Positions 49,673-59,254 of a stretch of 64,000 nucleotides of DNA are shown here, in pieces. The position numbers and the translations under genes were made by a program. The notes under the pieces are model-generated. The model saw only the letters and a list, made by a program, of their open reading frames with translations, did no database searches and was not told where the DNA came from. Positions within the stretch are counted from its first letter, which is position 1. Each line of letters begins with the position of its first letter. Source of the stretch: Saccharothrix sp. ST-888 (GTDB lineage: Bacteria > Actinomycetota > Actinomycetes > Streptomycetales > Streptomycetaceae); contig NZ_JYJF01000020.1 of NCBI RefSeq assembly GCF_000955975.1, positions 1 to 64,000 of the forward strand, given 5' to 3'.

Positions 49673-52600
49673 GGGACGATCACCAACTCGACGGTCGGCG
49701 CGTACTGGCAGCGGCCGAACCACATCACCTTCGCCAGCGCCCAGTACGCCCCGGTCTCGGCATCGCGCGGGACGGCCAGCTCGAACCCGACCGTCCGCTC
49801 GGCACCGGCGGGCAGGACGAAACCACGGACCGGATCGGCGACCGCCGCCCACGTCCCCCAGGGGGAGACCAGTTGCAGCTCGCCCCGGATCTCACCCTGC
49901 GTGCGGTTGGTCAGGACCACCCCCAACTCGGCCCGTCCGCCCGGCGAAAGCCGCAACGAGGACGAGGTGACGTCCACCGACAGACCGGTGTCCCGGCCGG
50001 TCGCGGCCTTGGTCCCCTGCGCCGCGGCCCAGTCCTCGGGGACCTCGCCGGGCACCGGCAGCAGCGCGGGCAGCTCGCCGACCGCGATCGTGGCCACGTC
50101 CTCGACGGACTGCCCGGCGTGTTCCACCCGCACGGCCACGAAGTACAGGCCGGGTGCCGTACCCGCCGACGGGCGGAGCGTCACCGGGAAGCGGAGATGA
50201 CCCCCGGCCTCCAGCCGGTACGGGCGCCGCCCGCTGCTCACCTCCCACCCGTCCGGCGCCAGCAGGCTCACCGTGCCCTCGACCGCCGCATCGCGCAGGT
50301 GCGAGGCCAGTACCACCGAGACCTCCACCGGGCTGCCGTCGGTGCGCAGCAGCCCCGGCGACACACCGACCGAGACCGGCAGGTACCCCATCGGCGCCGG
50401 GCCCCGGTTGTGCAGCCAGTACCGGGCGTGCACGGGCTGCGCCACCTCCGCGACCGGCCCGAGCGCCGGCCCGCCGGCGACCGGCTGCTTCGCCTGCTCC
50501 GGTACGCCGACCAGGGTCGCGACCTCCGAGCCGTGCAGCTCGGGGTGGTCCGTGAGCGGTTCGCCGGGCCGCTCCAGCAGATCGGCCGTCCGCAGTTCGG
50601 TGAACCGCAGGGCGCCCTCCAGCCGTGCGGTCCTGCCGAGGCCGGTGGACTCGACCAGGCGCAGCGTGACCCCGGCGGCCGGGTCGGTGGTGGCCGCCGA
50701 GCCCCGGGCGATCGGGTTGCCGGTGGGCTTGAGCGCGCCGAGCAGCACCTCGCGCTCCGGCTGGACCCGCAGGTTGGCCAGACCGGCCGGCAGCGGGCCG
50801 GGGTGTGCGGGGGCGAGCCGGGTGTACAGCGGATGGTTGAACTCCTGGCCCTGGGCGGGCAGCGTCAGCGCCCGCCAGTCACCGTCGCCGGACACCAGCG
50901 AGTAGCTGAACTCGTGTGTCCAGTGCTGGAGTTGGAAGGAGGCGCCGTCGGGCAGGGTGCGCTGCGGCGGATCGATCCAGACCCCGGACGGCCAGCCGGT
51001 GCAACTGCGCATCAGCGACAGGTGCAGGGCGCCGCTCGGGTCCACGGCGAAGCCGGGCAGGCCGAAGGTGAGCAGGGCGACCGTGTGGTCGGTGAGCAGT
51101 TCGCCCTCGGCCGCCGGGCCGGGGCAGGTGGCGGAGATCCGGGCGTCTGCCAGGTCCTCGGCGAGTGCGGCGGGGTCGGTCACCACCAGGGCGGGCAGTG
51201 CCCGCAGGTCGCGCAGGTCGGCGCCGGGCTGCCACATCTCGTGCAGCGGCTTGTCGGCCGGCACCCACACCCGGCCGTGCGTCCTGAGTGCGGCGGAGTA
51301 CTCGGCGCCCGCGCGTTCCAGCAGCTCCCTGGCCGCGTCGTTGACTTCGGGGCCGCCGAGCACGATGCGGAAGTCCGGGAGGTTGGAGTCGACGTCCAGC
51401 CAGCCGTAGCGGGACCAGTCGGCGCTCGCGGTGGTCGCGGTGACGCCCACCCGGGCCAGGGCGACGAGAAGTCCGCGCGCCTCGGCGGCGGCCTCCAGCG
51501 ACGGGACCACCACCTCGGCGACACCGAGCGCCCGTTCCCCGATCGCCGCTCCGGTGAGGTCGTGGAGGCAGACCCGGGCCGTGGCGCCGAGCCCGAACCA
51601 GGTGTTGGCCGGGTTGTCCAAGGTCCACGGCGACTCGGCCGCATCGACGTCCGGCAGCGCGAAGCCGCGGCCGACCACGGCGTTCGCCACCTCGCTGACC
51701 GGCAGTGCGCCCGGCAGGTCGACCGGAAAGCGCAGCCGCAGCAACCGGTCCGCTCCGGCGTAGTCGACCACCCTGGTCCGGCAGTCGAGGCGCTCGATGC
51801 CGTGCCAGAGTGTGACCGTCTGCTCGTACCTGATGCCCTCGACCGTGCCGGCGATCACCAGGCGTTCGCCGAGTGGGCCGCTCTCCCGGCGGACGGTCGC
51901 GGTTCCGGCGGAGGCGCCGACCACCGGGCCCTTCGGGACCAGGTGCCAGGGGCCCTCGCCGAAGTCCGGGTGCTGCGGGTACTCCTCGTAGACCCGCAGC
52001 TCGTTGCCGACCTGGCCGTCCCGGATCAACTCCCGTTCGTGGCGCAGGTCGTGGATGCTGGACAGGCCGCCGCCCCGGGCCGGATCGGCGGTGATCCGGT
52101 AGCGCTCGTTGGCGATGACCCGGCCTTCGGCGGGGTGCCAGGCGGCGTTCGGCTCGCCGTCCACCAAGCGCCAGGTCCGCCAGCCGAGCGCCGGGACGTC
52201 CGTGGCCAGGAAGCGCAGCGTGCCCCGGTCCACCGCACAGGGCACCTCGGTGCCGGTGTCGTCCAGCACCCGGCCGCCGTCGGTGCCTTCCGGGAGCGGG
52301 AGCTCCACCAGGGCCGATCGGTCGAAGGAGAGGCTGTTGGCGACGACCAGGGCGGTGCCCTCGCCCGTGGTGTCGATCCGGCCGATCAGCGCGTCCAGCG
52401 CGGTGTCGCGGACGGCGGCGGCCAGGTCGTGTGCCTCGCGCCAGCCGGAGAGCAGGTCGATGTACACCTGGTCGGACTCGGAACCGGTGATCGCGTCATG
52501 GTGTGCGCCGTAGGCGAGTTGGCGCCAGACCTTGTCGAGTGCGGCATCGGGGTAGCCGCCCAGGCCGTGGAGCGCGGCGAGGGTGGCGAGCTTCTCGGCG

Positions 52601-53880
52601 TCCACGGCGGCCACCTCGCCGGCCCGCTGGGCCTGCTTGGTGTCGATGTAGGAGACGTCCTTGCCGGTGTAGACCGGGTTCATGTCGCGGGTCTGCGGGC
52701 TGGGCCGCCGTCCGGAGGCGGCGAGTTCGGCGCGGACCGCGGTGAGGAAGTCGTGCGGTGTGCCGCAACTGAAGCGCGGCCAGACGTACTTGGCGGCCCA
52801 GGAGCGGTGGATCTCGGTGACCCACTTGTTCGGCGGGGTGTAGTCGGTGCCGACCGGAAGCAGCAGGTTCCTGGTCGCGCCGACCGGCTTGAGCTTGCGG
52901 TACAGCTCGTAGACGGCCTGCTCGGCCGTCGCCAGATCGGGGGAGGAGTCCATCCACCAGCCGGCGGAGTAGTGGTGCGGCATGAAGTGGGTGAGCACAC
53001 CGCGTCCCGAGGGCGAGATCCACTCGAACTCGCTCGGGAACTGCATCACCGTGGCGTCGTCCTTGGCCGCCCGGAAGTTCTTCTGGATCGGCCCCCACTG
53101 GTGGAACGGACCGCGGGCCCAGGCGCTCCCGGTCAGCCCGGCCGCGTCCAGATAGCCGGGGAACTGCGGGTCGTGGCCGAAGACGTCCAGCTGCCAGGCG
53201 GTCTGCGGGTCGCCGCCGAGGATCTCGCGCTGGTAGCCGATGCCGTAGACGATGTTGCGGATGGTGGTCTCGGCGCCGGTCAGATTGGTGTTGGGCTCGT
53301 TGTAGGTGCCGCCGACCAGCTCGACCTGGCCGCGCTCCAGCAGCCGCCGCAGATCGGCGCGGCGCTCCGGGTGCTGGTCGAAGTACGGCTTCAGGTAGTC
53401 GATTTCGGCGAGCACGAACTTGTACACCGGGTCGCGCAGCGCCAGATCCAGGTGGGCGTCGACCAGTGCGAAGCCGTTGCGCTCCCACAGCGGCCGGGTG
53501 GTGGCGTCGCCGGAGAGCAGCTCCCACGGCGAGGTGTACGCGGCCTGGGTGTTCCACCAGACCGGGTCGTAGTGGAAGTGCGAGACCAGGTACATCGTCC
53601 AGCCGGGCTCGGCGACGACGACGCTCGCCTCCGTCTCGGCGCCCTGGGCCCCGACCGTGACCGGCAGCCGGGCACCGACGACCGGATCATCGATGGTGAG
53701 CGGGACTTCGACCACGCCCGTGCCGGTTGCCTCGCCGCTGACACCGGAGCCGGCGACGGTGACCCGGACGGCCGGTCCGTCCGCGGGGCCGTCCAGGGTG
53801 ACGCGTAGCACCTGGCGGGGGGCGTCCTCGGTGCCGACGAACAGGTCGGTGTTCTCCACGGCGGTGATGGCGACCGGCAC
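49669..53880 (-). CDS. GH38 alpha-mannosidase
   Basis: 1403 aa, a large GH38 enzyme. An N-terminal beta domain (1-90) precedes the catalytic domain, where zinc ligands sit in 'SHFHYDPVWW' (His103, Asp105) and the nucleophile in 'WQLDVFGHDPQFPGYL' (Asp232). A second metal His appears in 'YGAHHDAITGSESDQVYIDL'. A GH38 middle domain and a C-terminal NEW3/alpha-galactosidase-associated beta domain follow. No signal peptide, so a cytosolic enzyme cleaving alpha-mannosidic bonds of imported N-glycan pieces is likely. Part of the leftward GH5-GH85-GH38 transcript. Confidence 0.92.
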   Translation of the reverse strand: MPVAITAVENTDLFVGTEDAPRQVLRVTLDGPADGPAVRVTVAGSGVSGEATGTGVVEVPLTIDDPVVGARLPVTVGAQGAETEASVVVAEPGWTMYLVSHFHYDPVWWNTQAAYTSPWELLSGDATTRPLWERNGFALVDAHLDLALRDPVYKFVLAEIDYLKPYFDQHPERRADLRRLLERGQVELVGGTYNEPNTNLTGAETTIRNIVYGIGYQREILGGDPQTAWQLDVFGHDPQFPGYLDAAGLTGSAWARGPFHQWGPIQKNFRAAKDDATVMQFPSEFEWISPSGRGVLTHFMPHHYSAGWWMDSSPDLATAEQAVYELYRKLKPVGATRNLLLPVGTDYTPPNKWVTEIHRSWAAKYVWPRFSCGTPHDFLTAVRAELAASGRRPSPQTRDMNPVYTGKDVSYIDTKQAQRAGEVAAVDAEKLATLAALHGLGGYPDAALDKVWRQLAYGAHHDAITGSESDQVYIDLLSGWREAHDLAAAVRDTALDALIGRIDTTGEGTALVVANSLSFDRSALVELPLPEGTDGGRVLDDTGTEVPCAVDRGTLRFLATDVPALGWRTWRLVDGEPNAAWHPAEGRVIANERYRITADPARGGGLSSIHDLRHERELIRDGQVGNELRVYEEYPQHPDFGEGPWHLVPKGPVVGASAGTATVRRESGPLGERLVIAGTVEGIRYEQTVTLWHGIERLDCRTRVVDYAGADRLLRLRFPVDLPGALPVSEVANAVVGRGFALPDVDAAESPWTLDNPANTWFGLGATARVCLHDLTGAAIGERALGVAEVVVPSLEAAAEARGLLVALARVGVTATTASADWSRYGWLDVDSNLPDFRIVLGGPEVNDAARELLERAGAEYSAALRTHGRVWVPADKPLHEMWQPGADLRDLRALPALVVTDPAALAEDLADARISATCPGPAAEGELLTDHTVALLTFGLPGFAVDPSGALHLSLMRSCTGWPSGVWIDPPQRTLPDGASFQLQHWTHEFSYSLVSGDGDWRALTLPAQGQEFNHPLYTRLAPAHPGPLPAGLANLRVQPEREVLLGALKPTGNPIARGSAATTDPAAGVTLRLVESTGLGRTARLEGALRFTELRTADLLERPGEPLTDHPELHGSEVATLVGVPEQAKQPVAGGPALGPVAEVAQPVHARYWLHNRGPAPMGYLPVSVGVSPGLLRTDGSPVEVSVVLASHLRDAAVEGTVSLLAPDGWEVSSGRRPYRLEAGGHLRFPVTLRPSAGTAPGLYFVAVRVEHAGQSVEDVATIAVGELPALLPVPGEVPEDWAAAQGTKAATGRDTGLSVDVTSSSLRLSPGGRAELGVVLTNRTQGEIRGELQLVSPWGTWAAVADPVRGFVLPAGAERTVGFELAVPRDAETGAYWALAKVMWFGRCQYAPTVELVIVP

Positions 53881-54003
53881 GGGGTGGGTCCTTCCTGGTG
53901 GGAGGGTGTTTCGCGGTGGTGCTGCCTGCTGGTTGCTGCCTTGCTGGTGGTTGGCTCTCGGTTGCCGACTGTTGGTTGCCGACTGTCGGTCCTGGTGCTG
54001 CTG

Positions 54004-56478
54004 CTACGAGCCCCAGGCCTCGAACTCGTAGATCCGGGCGGCGGGATCGGAGTTCTGGGTGGGTCTGGTGATGTTCAGGCGGACGTACCTGGCCGTGACG
54101 TCCACCGGATGGGTGGTGGTGCCTGCGGTGTTGCCGGTGACGGTGACGGCGGTGGTCCACGGGTCGGCGGTGGAGGAGCGGACCTGGATGGTGAAGTCAC
54201 GGGTGTTCCAGGCCGGGTTCTCCTTGCCCGCCTCGGCGTGCCTGACCACGAACCGGGTGAGCGGATGTGCCGAACCCAGGTCCACCTCCAGCCACTTGGT
54301 ACCGGTCAGCGTGCACCACTTGTCGCCGGTCCCGCCGAGGACGCTGCCGTTGACGGCCTTCGCCGGCCCCTCGTCGGCGTCGCACTGCCCGGAGGCGGTG
54401 GCCGGACGGTTCAGTGCCAGATTGGTTGCGGCAGGCGGGGTGTCGGACCAACTCACCTCGGCCGTGGCGGCTTTGGAACGCCCGTAGGTCGTCGATACCG
54501 CGTCGACCTCGATGGCGGTCGCGCTCTCCTGCCCCACCCGGTCCAGCTGCGGGACGTAGTACGCGTCGTTGGGCGTACCGCCGAGGAAGGTCCGGCTGCC
54601 GTCCGGGTTGCGCCGGTACACCTCGTAGTGGTGCACGGCACCGCTCTTCGGCGGGGTCCAGGACAGCCGCAGCGACTTGCGGCTCGCCGAGACGTCGGTG
54701 GCGCCGAGCACCGTGAGGCCGGTGGGCGCGGCTGTGGCGGCCACCGGTCCGTCGTACACCGCGAGCTGGCCGATCCTCACATTGTAGGAGGCGATCGGGC
54801 TCGGTGCGGAGACCTGGAGGCCGATCTGCGCGATGGTCCGGCCCGCGTACGCCGAAAGGTCCAGCGTCCGGCGTTCCCAGCCGCTGCCGCCGGTCGTACC
54901 GAGGCCGATGGTGGTGAAGGCGGTGGGGTTGTCGGTGAAGGAGACGGCCGCGCTGAGGTGGGATGCCCCGGCGGAAGGTGTCCTGAACACCACGGACAGC
55001 CTGGTGCCGGTGTTCACCGGCAACCGGGACTCGTACAGCCGCACGGTGTTGGTCGCGTCCAGGCGCCCGGTCAGCCGCAGTGAGGAACCGCCCTCGTAGG
55101 CATCGGTGAAGTCGATCGACGGGCTGAGCCTGTTGCCGCTCGAAGCTACCAGCCAGCGGTAGGTGGGCAGGACGTCCTGGAGCGAGAGGTTGTTCCAGCC
55201 GCCGGTGCTCACCCGCTTCCCGGCGGAGTCGTAGAAGTCGCCCTGGCCGGTGTCGAAGGAGGTGACGAAGGGCTTGGCGGTGACGGGGGAGGACTCGCCG
55301 ATGTAGTTCGACAGGCCCTTCCAGGAGTCCGAGGTGCCGGTGTTGGACGGGTCGCCGTTGGCGCCGACCCAGTAGCGGGAGTCCTTGGCGTAGAAGTCGG
55401 CGCGGTCGGTGGCCGACTTCCAGGTCCACTCGGGGCGGTACAGGCCGAGCGAGGTGACCTGCGGCTTGCCGGGCGGGAAGAGCGCGTCCCAGGCGACGGA
55501 GGTCCGGTAGCCGGCCGCCTCGGTGTCGACACCCGAGTACAGCTCGTACTCGCTGCGGCCGAGCGACCGCGCCACGCTGCGCGAGGAGTCCAGCCCGGCG
55601 GCGGTCCAGTCGAAGTTCAGGAACATCGAGTCGGCGACCCGGCTCGAACCCTGTTGCAGGAAGGCGTCGTTGGCGGAGTTCAACGCGTTCTGCCAGCCGA
55701 CGTCACCGGACTCGGTCATCGCGTCGTACCACTGGAACTCGACCGGCCCCTGCGCCCGCGCGTAGGTCATCGTGCTGCGCAGTTCGGTGGCGAGGGCCGA
55801 GTCGCCGCCGGCGGTCTCCTGGTTGATGAACCAGCCGTCGAAGCCGTAGTACTTGGCGACCTGCACCAGCTTGTCCGCCACCGGGTAGCGGGAACCGGAC
55901 TTCTGCACGAAGTCGCGTACCCACTGCAGCTGCCCGCCGTAGGCGGTGGGCGGGAAGAACACCGTGCCGTAGACCTTGACCCCGTTGCGGTGCGCGGCGT
56001 CGATGACCGTCGCATTGGGCGCCAGGATCAGCCCTTCGCCCGCCGAACCGCCCCAGAACACCAGGGTGTTCACATACTGCCAGTAGCCGAAGGCGTAGTA
56101 GCCGGGGTCGGCCGAACCCTGCGAGGGGTTGGCGGAGGTCGGACCGAAGGAGACCAGCGAGGAGATCCGGGCCTGGTCGGTACGGGCATTCGGGTTGGCC
56201 CGCAGCACCGGGTCGGCGGTACGCGGCTGGAGGGGGACCCGGGAGCGGTTGAACCTGGCATCGGGGTCGCTCGCCGGGTCCCAGCCGAGCAGGGTGTCGG
56301 GGTACCAGTACGAGGCGTACGGCTGGCTGCCGTCGGCGGTGGACGCGGGGGCGGCCTCGGCCGTGTTCCTCGCTCCGGCGGTGGGGTCGGCTCGGGCGCC
56401 CGCTGTCGCGGGGACCGTGCCGAGGACGGCGGCGGCGAGGGCCGCACACAGTAGGAGGGGCAGCTGTCTGAATCCCAT
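54004..56478 (-). CDS. secreted GH85 endo-beta-N-acetylglucosaminidase with C-terminal F5/8 domain
   Basis: 824 aa. Signal peptide 'LPLLLCAALAAAVLGTVPAT', cleavage near residue 30. The GH85 domain (about 50-400) shows 'SYWYPDTLLGWDP', 'FGYWQYVNTLVFWGG' and the catalytic Asn-x-Glu motif 'GFDGWFINQETAGGD' (Asn219, Glu221). Fibronectin-like and beta-sandwich modules follow, ending with an F5/8 type C (discoidin) carbohydrate-binding domain ('NLALNRPATASGQCDADEGP', 'FVVRHAEAGKENPAWNTRDF'). It cleaves the GlcNAc-GlcNAc bond of high-mannose N-glycans outside the cell. Confidence 0.93.
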   Translation of the reverse strand: MGFRQLPLLLCAALAAAVLGTVPATAGARADPTAGARNTAEAAPASTADGSQPYASYWYPDTLLGWDPASDPDARFNRSRVPLQPRTADPVLRANPNARTDQARISSLVSFGPTSANPSQGSADPGYYAFGYWQYVNTLVFWGGSAGEGLILAPNATVIDAAHRNGVKVYGTVFFPPTAYGGQLQWVRDFVQKSGSRYPVADKLVQVAKYYGFDGWFINQETAGGDSALATELRSTMTYARAQGPVEFQWYDAMTESGDVGWQNALNSANDAFLQQGSSRVADSMFLNFDWTAAGLDSSRSVARSLGRSEYELYSGVDTEAAGYRTSVAWDALFPPGKPQVTSLGLYRPEWTWKSATDRADFYAKDSRYWVGANGDPSNTGTSDSWKGLSNYIGESSPVTAKPFVTSFDTGQGDFYDSAGKRVSTGGWNNLSLQDVLPTYRWLVASSGNRLSPSIDFTDAYEGGSSLRLTGRLDATNTVRLYESRLPVNTGTRLSVVFRTPSAGASHLSAAVSFTDNPTAFTTIGLGTTGGSGWERRTLDLSAYAGRTIAQIGLQVSAPSPIASYNVRIGQLAVYDGPVAATAAPTGLTVLGATDVSASRKSLRLSWTPPKSGAVHHYEVYRRNPDGSRTFLGGTPNDAYYVPQLDRVGQESATAIEVDAVSTTYGRSKAATAEVSWSDTPPAATNLALNRPATASGQCDADEGPAKAVNGSVLGGTGDKWCTLTGTKWLEVDLGSAHPLTRFVVRHAEAGKENPAWNTRDFTIQVRSSTADPWTTAVTVTGNTAGTTTHPVDVTARYVRLNITRPTQNSDPAARIYEFEAWGS

Positions 56479-56638
56479 CAGGGTCTCCGATCCAGCACGG
56501 GGCGAGTGGTCGGGTGCGGTGGGGCCGGCGGTTGCGGTGGCTCCGTCGGGTGGTCAGGTCAGCGGGTGCAGTTGGTGTACCGGTGCCGGCGGTCCGTGGC
56601 GGGGGTGGCGGGCGCGGCTTGCGTGGCGGGGGTGGCGG

Positions 56639-57913
56639 TCAGGACCGGCCGCCGGGCTCGATGAGCCTGGCGACGCCGCGCGCGGTCAGGTACTCGGGGT
56701 CGGCGGCGCGGACGGCGGGGACGATGGCGAGTGGTCCCGAGGCGCGCAGCCGTACCCACTCGGTGTGGAAGGCACTGCCGGGGGCGACCTCGGCGCGACG
56801 GTCGGGGCGCTCGCGCAGATCGACCGGGCAGAGCAGGCCGGGGCGGTCGGAGGCCGTGCCCCGCCGGCCGGAGTGCTGCGCGGTGCGCTCGTCGGCGCGC
56901 TGCTCGGTGATGACGGCGGCGAGCTCGGCGGCGAGCGGCTTGCGGCGGTGGTCGGTGGTGAACAGGCCGAGGTCGTACTCGCGCTCGGGGAAGTCGGCGA
57001 GCGAGCGGTCCAGGTCGTGCGAGCACCACCAGGTGACACCCCAGAGCGCGGGATTGGGGAGGAGCTGGTCGAGGGTGCGGCGGACGAAGGATGGAGCGTC
57101 CGCGTCGGGTACGTCCGGGCGGGGCGCGCCGATCTCCTGGAGCCAGACCGGGCGGGTGGGGTCGGAGGCGGTCGCGGCGGCGAGTTCGACCAGGTAGTCG
57201 GCGTGCGAGACGGTGGCCGGGCCGAGCGGGCCGTCGAGGGCGGAGACGCCGTTGAAGACCCAGGAGTGGACGGTGGTCAGATCGCCCAGCTCGGCCGCGT
57301 CGGCGGGGTGGAACGGGTGCTCGGGGTCGTACCAGGCGGCGTCGTACAGCGAGTACAGGCCGAGCACGTACGGCGCGGCCGCGTCGACCGTCCGGAGCAG
57401 CTCGGCGGCCCACTGGGAGGACTCCTTGGCGTCGGTCGGGTTGGCCGGCCAGAGGTTGTTGACCTCGTTGCCCAGGGTGATCGCGAAGACGTTCGACCGG
57501 CTGGAGGCGGCCCGGCTCACCCGGTCCACATAGCGGGTGATGCCCTCGCGGACGGCGGGGTCGGTGAACAGACTCCGCCGGTGCCAGGTGAGCACCCAGG
57601 AGGGCAGGAAGTCGTAGCTGGACAGGTGGCCCTGGAGCAGGTCGACGGCCACGTCCAGGTCGAACTCCGCAGCGATGTCGATCAGTTCGAGCAGATCGTC
57701 GATGCCGCGCCGTCGGATCAGCGAGCGGTTCGGCTGGATCCACGGCCAGATCGGGAAGACCCGGACATGGTCCAGACCGAGGCCGGCCAGATCTTCGAAG
57801 TCGCGCCGTACGGCATCGGCCGAGAAGTCCAGCCAGCTGTAGAACCAGCCCGCCGAGGGTACGTAGTTGACGCCGAATCGGACTCGGTCGGGGCTTGGGT
57901 GCTGCGTGGTCAC
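56639..57913 (-). CDS. GH5 glycosidase, probably beta-mannosyl-GlcNAc hydrolase (GH5_18-like)
   Basis: 424 aa, no signal peptide. (beta/alpha)8 features: 'RFGVNYVPSAGWFYSWLDF', acid/base Glu150 in 'FAITLGNEVNNLW', nucleophile Glu260 in 'RPVWLQEIGAP', 'VTWWCSHDLDRSL' close to the end of the barrel. In bifidobacteria, GH5_18 enzymes with this context split Man-beta-1,4-GlcNAc, the core of N-glycans, inside the cell. The subfamily assignment is inferred from sequence pattern and neighbours, not a search. First gene of the leftward glycan operon. Confidence 0.85.
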   Translation of the reverse strand: MTTQHPSPDRVRFGVNYVPSAGWFYSWLDFSADAVRRDFEDLAGLGLDHVRVFPIWPWIQPNRSLIRRRGIDDLLELIDIAAEFDLDVAVDLLQGHLSSYDFLPSWVLTWHRRSLFTDPAVREGITRYVDRVSRAASSRSNVFAITLGNEVNNLWPANPTDAKESSQWAAELLRTVDAAAPYVLGLYSLYDAAWYDPEHPFHPADAAELGDLTTVHSWVFNGVSALDGPLGPATVSHADYLVELAAATASDPTRPVWLQEIGAPRPDVPDADAPSFVRRTLDQLLPNPALWGVTWWCSHDLDRSLADFPEREYDLGLFTTDHRRKPLAAELAAVITEQRADERTAQHSGRRGTASDRPGLLCPVDLRERPDRRAEVAPGSAFHTEWVRLRASGPLAIVPAVRAADPEYLTARGVARLIEPGGRS

Positions 57914-57960
57914 GCGCGTCCTCCGGCTGCCGGGTAGGGCGGACCCCCTGGTCGGGCAGG

Positions 57961-57989
57961 AGCCTAAACCGCTTTAGGTCGTCTGCCAA
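57961..57989 (-). promoter_or_regulatory. promoter of GH5-GH85-GH38 operon with LacI operator
   Basis: On the minus strand, -35 TTGGCA (complement of 57984-57989), 17-bp spacer, -10 TAGGCT (complement of 57961-57966). The palindrome CCTAAACCGCTTTAGG (57963-57978) covers the spacer and -10, so a bound LacI protein would block initiation. It overlaps the LacI stop codon. A matching site lies at 59090-59105. Confidence 0.75.
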
Positions 57990-59035
57990 GACCGCCGTCG
58001 AGGGCCGGACGGCCCGGGTTCTCCCGGCCGGCCGGTGCTCTCCCGGACGGTGAGCAGCGGGGTGGGCGTCTGCAGGTCGCGGACCGTCCCCGGGGCGTCG
58101 ATCGCGGTGAGCAGCTGGCGGGCCACCTGCTCACCGAGGGCGAAGGTGTCCCGGGAGAGCGCGGTGAGGGCAGGGTGGACGATCCGGGCCAGGACCGAGT
58201 CGTCGAAGGAGACGATGGAGAGCTCGCCGGGCACCGGGACGCCCATCTCGGTGGCCACGCCGAGCCCGGCGACCGCCATCACGTCGCTGTCGTAGACGAT
58301 CGCGGTCGGCCGCTGCGGCTGGGCGAGCAGGCGGCGGGTGGCGGCGGCGCCCTCGGAGTCGCTGAAGTCGGTCGGCACCGAGACCGCCTCGATCAGCCCG
58401 AGGCTGCGGGCCGAGTCGCGCAGGGCGCGGATCCGGCGCTGGGTGTGCCGGAAGCTGGGCAGCCCGGCCAGGTGGGCGATCCGGCGGTGGCCGAGCGCGG
58501 CCAGGTAGTGCACGATCGACAGCATCGCCTCCCGGTCGTCCGCCCACACGCTGGGCAGAGTGCCGTGCCTGCCAGGACCGCCGAGTACGACGGCGGGGAC
58601 ACCGAGCCGCTCCAGCACCTCGACGCGCTCGTCGCGCACCTTGAGGTCCACCACGATGAAGCCGTCCACCCGGTGCTCGGAGGCCCAGCGCCGGTAGACC
58701 TCGATCTCGGCCGCGGTGTCCTCGACCACCAGCAGCTGCAGCGCCACCGCCCTGGCCGAGAGCCCGGCCTGCAGCCCGGAGAGCAGCTGGGCGAAGAACG
58801 GCTCCACCCCGATGGTCCGCGCGGGCCTGGCGATCACCAGCCCGACCGCTCCACTGCGGGCCCCGCCGAGTGCCCGCGCGGCGCTGTGCGGGCGCCAGTT
58901 CATCTCCTCGGCGACCAGCAGGATCCGCTCCCTGGTGGCCTCGCTCACCCCCGGCCGGCCGTTGAGCGCGAACGAGACCGCGCCCTTCGACACCCCGGCC
59001 TGCCGCGCGATGTCGGCAATCGTCGGTCGCCCCAC
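57974..59035 (-). CDS. LacI family transcriptional regulator of the N-glycan locus
   Basis: 353 aa from a GTG with GAGGAG and GGAG sites upstream. N-terminal LacI HTH 'TIADIARQAGVSKGAVSFALNGRPGVSEATRERIL', hinge helix 'HSAARALGG', then a periplasmic-binding-protein-like ligand domain ('AVGLVIARPARTIGVEPFF', 'LPSVWADDREAMLSIVHYL', 'SIVSFDDSVLARIVHPALTAL'). It lies between the two glycan transcription units, with near-identical palindromes on each promoter. The probable inducer is a mannosyl-GlcNAc-type sugar (inference). Confidence 0.94.
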   Translation of the reverse strand: MGRPTIADIARQAGVSKGAVSFALNGRPGVSEATRERILLVAEEMNWRPHSAARALGGARSGAVGLVIARPARTIGVEPFFAQLLSGLQAGLSARAVALQLLVVEDTAAEIEVYRRWASEHRVDGFIVVDLKVRDERVEVLERLGVPAVVLGGPGRHGTLPSVWADDREAMLSIVHYLAALGHRRIAHLAGLPSFRHTQRRIRALRDSARSLGLIEAVSVPTDFSDSEGAAATRRLLAQPQRPTAIVYDSDVMAVAGLGVATEMGVPVPGELSIVSFDDSVLARIVHPALTALSRDTFALGEQVARQLLTAIDAPGTVRDLQTPTPLLTVRESTGRPGEPGPSGPRRRSWQTT

Positions 59036-59053
59036 GGCTCCGACTCCTCTCTC

Positions 59054-59105
59054 TTGACAGGGAGTGTAGCCCGGAGGATAGTCCCGGGCACTAGAGCGGT
59101 TTAGT
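59054..59105 (+). promoter_or_regulatory. promoter of sugar ABC operon with LacI operator at the start site
   Basis: -35 TTGACA (59054-59059), 17-bp spacer, -10 GATAGT (59077-59082). Directly downstream, at the expected start site, is ACTAGAGCGGTTTAGT (59090-59105), matching the palindrome at 57963-57978 (CTAAA.CG.TTTAG core) with one arm substitution. Confidence 0.75.
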
Positions 59106-59254
59106 ACACGCAATCGATGCGCGCAATCGGTATATGCGATCGGTACGGCAGTGCGACACGCAGCAGCACGTGACCACACGCAATGCACGCAGACTCACAC
59201 AGGCTGATGGGCGGGCGACCAGAGCGCCGGCGCCAGGGCAGGCCGGGAGAACAC

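Noticed and set aside
49102..53808. 1568-codon plus-strand frame opposite the GH38 gene
   Set aside because: GH38 catalytic motifs are on the minus strand; this plus frame is Arg/Pro/Gly-rich without motifs.
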